Positions 26,401 through 34,264 of a stretch of 64,000 bases of DNA are shown here, piece by piece. This DNA comes from Aquaticitalea lipolytica (lineage in GTDB: Bacteria > Bacteroidota > Bacteroidia > Flavobacteriales > Flavobacteriaceae). How positions within the stretch are numbered: the stretch's first letter is position 1; each line of letters begins with the position of its first letter. Where the stretch lies: positions 1-64,000 of the forward strand of contig NZ_BMIC01000002.1 of NCBI RefSeq assembly GCF_014641635.1, read 5' to 3'. Below the pieces are notes generated by a model. The model saw only the letters and a program-made list of their open reading frames with translations, did no database searches and was not told where the DNA came from. Position numbers and translations under genes: made by a program.

Positions 26401-29400
26401 TCAGATTTATGTGGAGCAACTGGTGCTGCAACAGTAGAATTTACTGCTACTGACGATTGTGGTAACGAATCTAAAACAACAGCTACTTTTACTATAGAAG
26501 ATACTACTAACCCGTCTATAGATAATGCAGCTGAAGATATGACTGTAGAATGTGATGGTGCTGGTAATGTAGCACAGTTAGAGGCTTGGTTAGCTAGCAA
26601 TGGTGGAGCTTTGGCTTCTGATGGTTGTTCTGATGTTACTTGGTCTAATGACTTTGATAGTTTGTCAGATTTATGTGGTATGACTGGTTCAGCTTTAGTA
26701 GTATTTACTGCTTCTGATGACTGTGGTAACGCATCTAAAACATCTGCAACATTTACAATAGAAGATACTACTAACCCAGACATAACTCCTGCTTCAGATA
26801 TGACAGTAGAGTGTGATGGTGATGGTAATACAGCAGCTTTACAGGCTTGGTTAGCTAACAATGGAGGAGCAACTGCTTCAGATGTTTGCGGGAATGTAAC
26901 TTGGTCAAATAATTTTGAAGCTCTTTCAGATTTATGTGGAGCTACAGGTGCTGCAACAGTTGAGTTTACAGCTACTGATGATTGCGGAAACGAGTCTAAA
27001 ACGACTGCTACTTTCACAATAGAAGACACTACTAATCCGGATGTTACGGCAGCTTCAGATATGACGGTTGAGTGCGATGGAGAAGGTAATGCTGAACAAT
27101 TATCGGCTTGGTTAGCTAACAATGGTGGAGCAACTGCTTCAGATACTTGTGGCGATGTAACATGGTCTCATAATTATTGTGTTGGAAATAATGGTGAAGG
27201 TTCACTTCAAACATTTATAGAAAATTTTGATGGACAATTTGCAGAGCAATTTTTTGTTAATCAAAATACACCAGTAAATAATTATTTCACTTCACCTTAT
27301 GTGTCATTTACTGCAGGTTCATGGGAGGTATTAGATTTTAGTACATTTAACTGTGCACTATTAACTAATCCAAATGCACTTACTTGGAATACTCAATTAA
27401 CATCTTCTAATGCTACATTATCATTCTCTTTACCAGCTTCTGGTGTTGAATTTGATATTGCAGATAATACTCAATTAGAAGTAACTGTAAACCATGCTGG
27501 TGGATCATCAGTTTATGTTTATAATGGTAATGGTAATGCAGGTAATCATATAGTATTGGCAGAATCTGGAATTACTAGTTTAGATTTTGTTGTACAAAAT
27601 TTTGGAAATAACTACGGTTGTTTAGATAATTTACAATATTCAGTTGGTGCAGACCAAGGCGATTGTGTTTCTTTATCTGATGAATGTGGTGCTACTGGCT
27701 CTGTAACTGTAGAGTTTACAGCTACTGATGCTTGTGGTAATACTTCTAAAACAAATGCTACATTTACTATAGAAGATACAACTAATCCTGAAATTACTCC
27801 AGCTGAAGATATGACTGTTGAGTGTGATGGGCAAGGTAATACTGAAGCTTTACAAGCTTGGTTAGCTAACAATGGTGGAGCAACTGCTTCAGACGATTGT
27901 TCTGACGTAGTTTGGTCTAATAACTTTGATGCTTTATCAGATTTATGCGGGGCTACAGGTTCAGCAACAGTAGAATTTACTGCTACTGATGACTGTGGTA
28001 ATGAATCTAAAACGTCAGCTACTTTCACAATTGAAGATACAACAGCTCCTGAGTTCACTTATGTTCCAGAAGACTTGTTGTTAGAGTGTGATGAAACTGC
28101 ACCAGATGAAAATGCACAAGCAGGAGATACATGTGGCGAAACAACAGTTTCATACACAGATTACTATACTAACACACCATGGGAAGCTTATTCTAATGGA
28201 GGTGATGGTACTGTAGACTTCTCTAACTTACCTAACGGTTTCACTGTTGTAGGTTCAGATACAGGTTCTGGAAATGGATACTATACAGTAGGAGCAACAG
28301 TAGTTAAAAATGTAACTCTTTCTTTTGATTGGGATTATAATAGTGATTTTGATTCAGCGTCATGGGATAATCTTGTTTATTATGTAAACGGAGCACCTAC
28401 AACGTTATTAGGATCAGGATCAACTGGAAGTGGAAGCTTTACAATAGATTTAGCTCCAGGTGATTCATTTGCAGTAGGTATTTATACTGTTGACGATCAA
28501 TTTGGAAATGGTACGGTTGTGATTTCTAACTTATCAATAGTTAATAATCCATTGCCATGCCCATTAACAGATTGCTTTATACGTCAGTTTACTGCAACAG
28601 ATGCATGTGGAAACACATCAACTGCAAATCAAGTAATAAGATTCCAAGATACTACACCACCAGTTATTGAGCCTATGGCTATGGATATGACTGTAGAGTG
28701 TGATGGTCAAGGAAATGTTGAAGCTTTACAAGCATGGTTAGATAGTAACGGAGGAGCTTCTGCAACAGACAACTGTTCAGAAATGACTTGGTCAAATAAC
28801 TTCGAATCGCTATCAGACTTATGCGGAGCTACAGGAGCTGCAACAGTAGAGTTTACTGTAACAGATGCTTGTGGTAATGAGTCTAAAACATCTGCAACAT
28901 TTACAATAGAAGATACTACTAATCCTGATATCACTCAAGCTTCAGATATGACAGTAGAGTGTGATGGAGAAGGTAATGCTGAGCAATTAGCGGCTTGGTT
29001 AGCTAACAATGGTGGAGCAACTGCTTCAGATACTTGTGGCGATGTAACTTGGTCTTATAGTTGTGGTGGAGCTCAAGGTGAACCAGAGTATGTTGGTTCA
29101 TTCCTTACTAACAGTGGTCCAAATTGGACAACTAATCCTCCAGTTTACTCTGCACAAGAAGCAGCAGCTTTACTATATGGAGGAAATGCATCAGATTACG
29201 TAACGTCAACAGATCCAAATTCTATTAATAATTTAGCTTGGGTATCTACATGGGGAGGTCCATGTGCTCAACATAGCCAAGATTATAAGTTAGATGAAGG
29301 TAACCCAGGTTACAATGACCCAGATCCAGGAGTTGGATTAGCGGCATCTGCTTATGTTCAAGATCATTGCTATGAAGCAAGCCATATCAATTATGTATGG

Positions 29401-32400
29401 AGAGTTAATGGTGGAAATGGACTTTGTGAGTTAAGTGACTTATGTGGAGCAACAGGAGCATTAACTGTAGAATTTACAGCGACTGATTCTTGTGGTAACG
29501 AGTCTAAAACTACTGCAACTTTTACAGTAGAAGATACTATAGCACCAACTATTACTGATGCTATGGATGTAACTGTAGAATGTGCTGCTGGTGAAGGCGA
29601 AGGTCAGGTTTCTCCTCAAGCTTGGATTAATGAGTTCCATTATGATAATGATGGTGCTGACACAGGTGAATTTGTTGAGGTAGTAGCTAATTATGATGCT
29701 AGTGCGTTAACAGTTGAACTTTATAATGGAAGTAACGGACAATCATATGGTACACTTGCTTTAACATTAGCAGGTACTAATGGAAGTTATAACATTTATA
29801 CAGCTAGTGGAGCATCTCTTCAAAATGGTGCACCAGATGGTGTGGCATTAGTAAGTGGAAGTTCTGTAATTCAGTTCTTAAGTTATGAAGGAAGTTTCGC
29901 AGCAACTAACGGACCTGCAAATGGAATGAACTCAACTGACATAGGTATCTCTGAACCAGGTAATACTCCTGTTGGTCAGTCATTACAATTAATTGGTAGT
30001 GGTGATGCTTATGCAGACTTTACATGGAGTGGACCATTAGCAAATACGTCAGGAGCAGCTAATACAGGTCAAACATTAGAAGCACCTGCTAATAATGGTG
30101 CAATGACTGTTGAAGAATGGTTAGCAAACAATGGTGGAGCTACAGCTTCAGACGATTGTTCAGATGTGACTTGGTCAAATAACTATACAGGCTTATCAGA
30201 TGGATGTGGTAACACAGGATCTGCAACTGTAGAGTTTACCGCAACAGATGCTTGTGGAAATGAGTCTAAGACTACTGCTACATTTACAATAGTAGATACT
30301 ACAGATCCAGAAATTACTCCAGCAGAAGATATGACTGTTGAGTGTGATGGTGAAGGTAATGTTGCACAATTACAAGCATGGTTAGATAATCATGGTGGAG
30401 CTACAGCTTCAGATACTTGTGGAGATGTAACTTGGTCAAATAACTTTGATGGATTATCAGACTTATGTGGTGCTACAGGTGCTGCTACAGTAGAGTTTAC
30501 TGCTACTGATGAGTGTGGAAACGAGTCAAAAGTGACTGCTACATTTACAATAGAAGATACTGTTGACCCAGAAATAACTCCAGCGTCAGATATGACTGTT
30601 GAGTGTGATGGTGAAGGTAATGTTGCACAATTACAAGCATGGTTAGATAATCATGGTGGAGCTACAGCTTCAGATGATTGTTCTGATGTTACATGGTCTA
30701 ATAACTTTGTAAGTTTATCAGATGAGTGTGGAGCAACAGGTTCAGCAACAGTTGAATTTACAGCAACAGACGATTGTGGTAATCATTCTAAAGTTACAGC
30801 TACATTTACAATTGAAGATACTACGTTACCAGTATTGGTAGGTACAATTCCTCAAGGTCAGTCTAATGTTAATGCTTGTTTTGCAAATATGCCAGCAGGT
30901 CCAACAATAGAAGAAATGGCTGCATTGTATGATGATGGTTGTGGTAATGTTGTTGTTACTAAAGTTTCAACACCATTAGGAAACGATTGTAGTTGGGCAG
31001 TATTACACAGATACGAGATATCTGATGAGTGTGGTAATATGCTACCTCCAGTGAAAATTTACTATAATGGTTCAGATAAAACTGCTCCTACATTAGTAGA
31101 AGGAGCTGTAGTACCTCAAGGTCAATTAGGTATGGAAGCTTGTTATAACGAAATTCCAAATGCTCCTAAAACTGAGGATATTGCATTATTATATACTGAT
31201 AATTGTGGTGGACCAGTAATTGTAACAGGTACTAGCAATATTACAGGTAATGATTGTGCATGGGAAGCTGTTTATACTTTCACTATTAAAGATTCTTGTA
31301 ATAACTATGCACCTAACTTAGTAGTTACATATTCTGGTGGAGATACAACACCTCCAGCATTAGTTGGAACAATCCCAATGGGTCAAAACAGTTTAGACTT
31401 ATGTCTATCTGCAGCACCAGCAGGACCAACTGAAGCTGAAATAGCAGCATTATATACTGATAACTGTGGAGATGTACTAGTTACTAAAACTCCTCAAGTA
31501 TATGGTGATGACTGTAGCTGGATTAAACTATATGTTTACCAAATTATGGATGGTTGTGGTAACTATGCTGATGAAGTTAAAGTTTACTATAACGGAGGCG
31601 ATGCTTCTGGACCTGAGTTTAACTTAGAATGTCAATTTGACGAGCTATTGATTAGTGGATGCTCTGCAACTGCAGATATATCATTAAACATTGGTGATGT
31701 GATTGATCCATTAACAAGTTGGACTGTATCTGGAACGCAGATAGAACCATTAGGATCTTGTGTATCTGATAATTGTACTGCAACTGAAGATATTATCTTA
31801 ACGGTTGTTGACAAAATGGTAGATAATAGTGATGCTTGTGAAGCCTACTTATCTATAACTTTTGAAGCTACAGATGCTTGTGGTAATAAATCACCAGAGT
31901 TGTTTACATGTACTTATGTTGTACGTGATACAGAAGCTCCAGTGCTTAGCTGTCCAGAAGATCAAGATTTCGGATTTAATCCACAACTTGATGCTGAAGG
32001 ATTACCTAATGGTTTAGCTGATAAAGCAAACTTTACAGACAACTGTATAGATGATGGAATGACATTGACTTATACTGATGACTTATCATCAACTCCAGGT
32101 CAAAGTGAAGATTGTAACGAGGTTACAGACCATACTCTTGTTAGAACATTTACTCAAGAAGATGCTTGCGGAAATGTAGGGGAATGTTCAGTTACCTATA
32201 CTTGGAGTACAGGTGATGTTGATGTAGAATTATTCTGTGGTGATGTTATTACAGGAAATACTACTACAGGAGAAGTTAATAACATTAGTTGTGATACTTC
32301 ATTAAACACTGCTAAAGGACTTTGGTATACTATAATGGGTACTGGAGGCGACATAACAGTTAGTACTTGTAGTGCAAACACTACTTACGATACTAAACTT

Positions 32401-33276
32401 GGTGTCTTTACAGATTGTGGCGAAGTATGTGTAACAGGTAATGATGATGCTGGCTCAACAGTTGGTTGTAATCATTCATACTTGCATTCTACATCTACAT
32501 TTGCTTCAGTAGAGGGAGTAGAGTATAGAATCTACGTAACTGGTTGGAGTTCAAACGCTGGTACTTTTGAATTATCAGTAGATTGTGCTTGTCCTAATGA
32601 TTATCCAGAAATTAGTTGTGGTGATGTTGTAAGTGGTAACACAACAACAGGAGCAGTAAACAACATTAGTTGTAATACTTCTTTAAACACTTCTAAAGGA
32701 TTATGGTATACATTAATTGGTACTGGAGACCCTGTAACAGTTAGTACTTGTAGTGCTAATACAAATTATGATACTAAAGTAGGAGTCTTTACAGATTGTG
32801 GAGATGTATGTGTAACAGGAAATGACGATGCTGCTTGTCAACATTCAAGTCTACATTCAACTTCTACATTTAATACTGTGGCAGGACAAGAATACCAAAT
32901 TTATGTAACTGGATGGAGTTCAAGTCAAGGTGCATTTGACCTAACGGTTAATTGTAATGGTGCTCCAGCGCCAGAAGCTAAAATGGCTGATGAAAAAGCT
33001 GAGTTAGACTTTACAGCTTATCCTGTACCATTTGACAATGAGGTATTTATATCTTATACATTTGAATTTGAAACTAACGTAGTTATTGAATTGTATGACA
33101 CTAAAGGATTATTAATCTTAAGTGCAGAAAACAATAATTACAAAGCAGGATCTAAAGGTAAAACTAGATTTGACCTTTCTAGAACTGCTAATCAAATGTT
33201 CTATGTTAAGTTAACTACCAGTCAAGGTACTGTTACTAAGAAAATAGTTTCTTCTTCACCTAATAGAAGACACTAA
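23410..33276 (+). CDS. Giant repeat adhesin-like protein secreted by the type IX system
   Basis: 3288 residues. A 33-residue N-terminal extension precedes a signal peptide (about 34-56, IKALAFIALFLFSMGSMLGQ). Residues about 60-320 hold three modules of the type CFNEIPAGPTEAEIAA ... NCDW ... DECGN. Residues 475-2469 hold about fourteen 87-residue Cys-containing repeats (DMTVECDGEGN, AWLANNGGATASD, LSDLCGATG, VEFTATDDCGN). Five repeats are split by inserted domains at about 610-735, 1256-1415, 1577-1720, 1882-2010 and 2065-2235 (the last lamin-tail-like). Further CxxNxPAGPT modules and two PPC-like modules (about 2941-3190) follow. A T9SS type A sorting domain ends the protein (about 3200-3288, YPVPFDNEVFIS ... 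GKTRFDLS). It is probably a surface adhesin or matrix protein. Confidence 0.9.
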   Translation: MFMSNFTRSGGRAKFWQSATNLSCCSIDSLTKQFKSIKALAFIALFLFSMGSMLGQSTERTVFFNRCFNDIPPAPFTLEEVAGLFQNDCEAGTLTVDLEENISGDDCDWTATYTYFVKCDGVEINDLKLIYYGGDRTAPALIDGFPEDQSNLNLCFNEIPAGPTEAEIAAYYADNCGGAVTVIKSGQPTGDNCDWSVIYTYEIYDECGNRAEDAKIEYSGGDTEAPELVKDAEIPTGDLNMNTCFANKAQGPTEEEIAALFEDNCSSVITVTKTEYSKGTDCKWMAIYDYTIQDECGNFATPIKITYQGGDTEAPVLAGVPDDITVSCIDEIPDPADVTATDNCTEDLGKIDLLEDDSNLGIACSGGTLIRTWTATDDCGYSTSATQVITVLPAPPAEFDTPQDFTIDCGAVANFQAPTLYYSNGVEGGACAIYGEAQGTYTPFEGSCGSFEVYYTFMDECEREINASLTVTVEDNTAPEITPGSDMTVECDGAGNAAQLSAWLANNGGATATDNCGNVTWSNNFTSLSDLCGATGSATVEFTATDDCGNDSKTTATFTIEDTTNPDITQASNMTVECDGEGNAEQLAAWLANNGGATASDTCGDVTWSYSCGGAQGEPEYVGSFLTNSGPNWTTNPPVYSAQEAAALLYGGNASDYVTSTDPNSINNLAWVSTWGGPCAQHSQDYKLDEGNPGYNDPDPGVGLAASAYVQDHCYEASHINYVWRVNGGNGLCELSDLCGATGALTVEFTATDSCGNHSKTTATFTVEDTTDPTITEASDMTVNCDGQGNTQQLNAWLANNGGATASDDCSDIVWSNNFEGLSDLCGATGAATVEFTATDECGNESKTTATFTIQDINSPPITNEAQDMTVDCDGEGNVEELQAWLNSNGGATAYDLCSEVTWSNNFDGLSDLCGATGSATVLFTVTDACGLSSSTEATFTIQDVTDPTITPASDMTVECDGEGNTAALQAWLTNNGGATASDDCSDVVWSNNFDGLSDLCGATGAATVEFTATDDCGNESKTTATFTIEDTTNPSIDNAAEDMTVECDGAGNVAQLEAWLASNGGALASDGCSDVTWSNDFDSLSDLCGMTGSALVVFTASDDCGNASKTSATFTIEDTTNPDITPASDMTVECDGDGNTAALQAWLANNGGATASDVCGNVTWSNNFEALSDLCGATGAATVEFTATDDCGNESKTTATFTIEDTTNPDVTAASDMTVECDGEGNAEQLSAWLANNGGATASDTCGDVTWSHNYCVGNNGEGSLQTFIENFDGQFAEQFFVNQNTPVNNYFTSPYVSFTAGSWEVLDFSTFNCALLTNPNALTWNTQLTSSNATLSFSLPASGVEFDIADNTQLEVTVNHAGGSSVYVYNGNGNAGNHIVLAESGITSLDFVVQNFGNNYGCLDNLQYSVGADQGDCVSLSDECGATGSVTVEFTATDACGNTSKTNATFTIEDTTNPEITPAEDMTVECDGQGNTEALQAWLANNGGATASDDCSDVVWSNNFDALSDLCGATGSATVEFTATDDCGNESKTSATFTIEDTTAPEFTYVPEDLLLECDETAPDENAQAGDTCGETTVSYTDYYTNTPWEAYSNGGDGTVDFSNLPNGFTVVGSDTGSGNGYYTVGATVVKNVTLSFDWDYNSDFDSASWDNLVYYVNGAPTTLLGSGSTGSGSFTIDLAPGDSFAVGIYTVDDQFGNGTVVISNLSIVNNPLPCPLTDCFIRQFTATDACGNTSTANQVIRFQDTTPPVIEPMAMDMTVECDGQGNVEALQAWLDSNGGASATDNCSEMTWSNNFESLSDLCGATGAATVEFTVTDACGNESKTSATFTIEDTTNPDITQASDMTVECDGEGNAEQLAAWLANNGGATASDTCGDVTWSYSCGGAQGEPEYVGSFLTNSGPNWTTNPPVYSAQEAAALLYGGNASDYVTSTDPNSINNLAWVSTWGGPCAQHSQDYKLDEGNPGYNDPDPGVGLAASAYVQDHCYEASHINYVWRVNGGNGLCELSDLCGATGALTVEFTATDSCGNESKTTATFTVEDTIAPTITDAMDVTVECAAGEGEGQVSPQAWINEFHYDNDGADTGEFVEVVANYDASALTVELYNGSNGQSYGTLALTLAGTNGSYNIYTASGASLQNGAPDGVALVSGSSVIQFLSYEGSFAATNGPANGMNSTDIGISEPGNTPVGQSLQLIGSGDAYADFTWSGPLANTSGAANTGQTLEAPANNGAMTVEEWLANNGGATASDDCSDVTWSNNYTGLSDGCGNTGSATVEFTATDACGNESKTTATFTIVDTTDPEITPAEDMTVECDGEGNVAQLQAWLDNHGGATASDTCGDVTWSNNFDGLSDLCGATGAATVEFTATDECGNESKVTATFTIEDTVDPEITPASDMTVECDGEGNVAQLQAWLDNHGGATASDDCSDVTWSNNFVSLSDECGATGSATVEFTATDDCGNHSKVTATFTIEDTTLPVLVGTIPQGQSNVNACFANMPAGPTIEEMAALYDDGCGNVVVTKVSTPLGNDCSWAVLHRYEISDECGNMLPPVKIYYNGSDKTAPTLVEGAVVPQGQLGMEACYNEIPNAPKTEDIALLYTDNCGGPVIVTGTSNITGNDCAWEAVYTFTIKDSCNNYAPNLVVTYSGGDTTPPALVGTIPMGQNSLDLCLSAAPAGPTEAEIAALYTDNCGDVLVTKTPQVYGDDCSWIKLYVYQIMDGCGNYADEVKVYYNGGDASGPEFNLECQFDELLISGCSATADISLNIGDVIDPLTSWTVSGTQIEPLGSCVSDNCTATEDIILTVVDKMVDNSDACEAYLSITFEATDACGNKSPELFTCTYVVRDTEAPVLSCPEDQDFGFNPQLDAEGLPNGLADKANFTDNCIDDGMTLTYTDDLSSTPGQSEDCNEVTDHTLVRTFTQEDACGNVGECSVTYTWSTGDVDVELFCGDVITGNTTTGEVNNISCDTSLNTAKGLWYTIMGTGGDITVSTCSANTTYDTKLGVFTDCGEVCVTGNDDAGSTVGCNHSYLHSTSTFASVEGVEYRIYVTGWSSNAGTFELSVDCACPNDYPEISCGDVVSGNTTTGAVNNISCNTSLNTSKGLWYTLIGTGDPVTVSTCSANTNYDTKVGVFTDCGDVCVTGNDDAACQHSSLHSTSTFNTVAGQEYQIYVTGWSSSQGAFDLTVNCNGAPAPEAKMADEKAELDFTAYPVPFDNEVFISYTFEFETNVVIELYDTKGLLILSAENNNYKAGSKGKTRFDLSRTANQMFYVKLTTSQGTVTKKIVSSSPNRRH
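25108..25680 (+). repeat. Copy 1 of a near-identical 573-bp segment within the adhesin gene
   Basis: Matches 28927-29499 (offset 3819 bp, 1273 codons) with about six single-base differences that I can count. Five are silent third-position changes and one changes Asn to Asp. The segment includes a repeat split by an inserted domain (EPEYVGSFLTNSGPNW ... YVWRVNGGNGLCE). Confidence 0.9.
28927..29499 (+). repeat. Copy 2 of the near-identical 573-bp segment within the adhesin gene
   Basis: Second copy of the segment at 25108-25680. Identity falls off abruptly after GGTAAC at 29499, where the next codon is GAG in this copy and CAT in the other. This indicates a recent internal duplication or gene conversion tract. 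Confidence 0.9.
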
Positions 33277-33296
33277 TTGTATAACCTTTAAAAATG

Positions 33297-33329
33297 AAAA
33301 GGCTGCTATGAAAATAGCAGCCTTTTTTT
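33297..33329 (+). terminator. Terminator of the adhesin gene
   Basis: GGCTGCTAT (33301-33309) pairs with ATAGCAGCC (33314-33322) around a GAAA loop, followed by seven T. It starts about 20 nt past the stop. Confidence 0.92.
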
Positions 33330-33387
33330 ATTTAACTTTTTAAGTTTGTTTTATAACTAAATTATCTGTGATAAAAAATTATAATGA

Positions 33388-33747
33388 TTAATCTAAAACT
33401 GATTTTGCCCAAGCTATAGCATCTTCTATAACATCAAATACTTCTAAAGGTTTATTTAAAAAGAGTTTTTCAATTTCAGCATTGCTTTTTGCGGTATAAT
33501 CTTTAGAAACTATTGCAAAACCAACTAAAGTTTTTATTTTAGAAATGTCAAAATATACAGAAGGATCTACTGAGTAAGAATTAACACGATTAGTTATATA
33601 TACAAATTTAGAAGACCCATAAAATTCTACAGCAGTTTTTGTAATAATACTGCTTTTATCAAAAGTTACAATTTCTCCTTCATTTATGTAGCTAATAACA
33701 TAGCCATCAAAAAAATCTAAAGTGCAAAAATCTAATTCTATTCTCAT
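33388..33747 (-). CDS. SpoIIAA-like (STAS/SEC14-fold) protein, copy 1
   Basis: 119 residues, soluble. It aligns along its whole length with the protein encoded at 33814-34179: both have a central FVYIT-R-NSYSVDP block, a LVGFA-VSKD strand, and a C-terminal KLFLNK-EVF--EDAIAWAK helix. This layout is that of SpoIIAA-like proteins common in flavobacteria, which share a fold with STAS and SEC14-like domains; the function is unknown. The pair is the product of a tandem duplication. It is the downstream member on the minus strand, facing the adhesin gene. Confidence 0.65.
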   Translation of the reverse strand: MRIELDFCTLDFFDGYVISYINEGEIVTFDKSSIITKTAVEFYGSSKFVYITNRVNSYSVDPSVYFDISKIKTLVGFAIVSKDYTAKSNAEIEKLFLNKPLEVFDVIEDAIAWAKSVLD

Positions 33748-33813
33748 TTCGGGGTTAAATAAGCCTGCGAAATTAGTATAAAATTTGTATTTATAATATT
33801 GAAATATAGAAAA

Positions 33814-34179
33814 TCAAACAAGAATTAATTTTGACCAAGCAATAGCCTCTTCTAATGTATTAAAAACTTCAAAAGCTTTATTTAGAAATAATTTTTCAAC
33901 CTCTACATTACTCTTGGCTTTAAAATCTTTTGACACTACAGCAAAACCAACTAGGTTTTCAATTTTTGAAGTTTCAAAATATATGGCAGGATCTACTGAA
34001 TATGAGTTTAATCGGTGAGTGATATAGACAAAGTTCTTTTTGACAAAATATGTTTCAGCAATGTTTATTAATATTTGATTATGCCTAGGTAATATGGTTT
34101 CACCTTCATTTATTATAACAATCATATAATTATCATAAATATGAACTTCACAAAAATCATATTTTAACCTATCTGTCAT
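33814..34179 (-). CDS. SpoIIAA-like (STAS/SEC14-fold) protein, copy 2
   Basis: 121 residues from ATG 34179 (MTDRLKYDFCEVHIYD). An in-frame ATG at 34212 would place the start inside the clpC terminator and add 11 residues absent from the paralogue, so the internal start is preferred. It shares with copy 1 the FVYITHRLNSYSVDPAIYFE block and the EVFNTLEEAIAWSK C-terminus. Function unknown. It probably forms a two-gene unit with copy 1, which starts about 67 nt downstream. Confidence 0.65.
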   Translation of the reverse strand: MTDRLKYDFCEVHIYDNYMIVIINEGETILPRHNQILINIAETYFVKKNFVYITHRLNSYSVDPAIYFETSKIENLVGFAVVSKDFKAKSNVEVEKLFLNKAFEVFNTLEEAIAWSKLILV

Positions 34180-34210
34180 ATCTAAAGTTACTAATTTGTT
34201 ACAAGAAAAC

Positions 34211-34237
34211 AAAAAGCTCCTTTAAATTAAGGAGCCT
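34211..34237 (-). terminator. Terminator of clpC
   Basis: On the minus strand GCTCCTT and AAGGAGC (34216-34222/34229-34235) form a stem followed by a run of T, about 30-55 nt past the clpC stop. Confidence 0.85.
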
Positions 34238-34264
34238 TTAATGTTTTAGTTTAGAGATTAATAA

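Larger units (their letters stand above)
24832..30816 (+). repeat. Tandem 261-bp (87-codon) repeat region of the adhesin gene
   Basis: About fourteen in-frame copies of a 261-bp unit, each beginning with a D-T-T-x-P motif and ending with ATFTIE. Four Cys positions per copy are kept. Some copies carry domain insertions between the second and third Cys. Neighbouring copies are similar at DNA level, so slippage, recombination and assembly error are all plausible here. Confidence 0.9.

Noticed and set aside
26091-27122. Long open frame (343 codons) antisense to the adhesin gene, with smaller ones at 24903-25115, 25770-25967, 27612-28058 and 28707-28934
   Set aside because: They repeat with the same 87-residue period as the sense protein and are low-complexity Ser/Val/Ala products of biased codon use on the sense strand. 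No promoter or start context is visible.
24832-30816. CRISPR array or tandem DNA satellite
   Set aside because: The 261-bp periodicity is in frame with a continuous protein and is explained by protein repeats; units are far too long for CRISPR repeats and there are no spacers.
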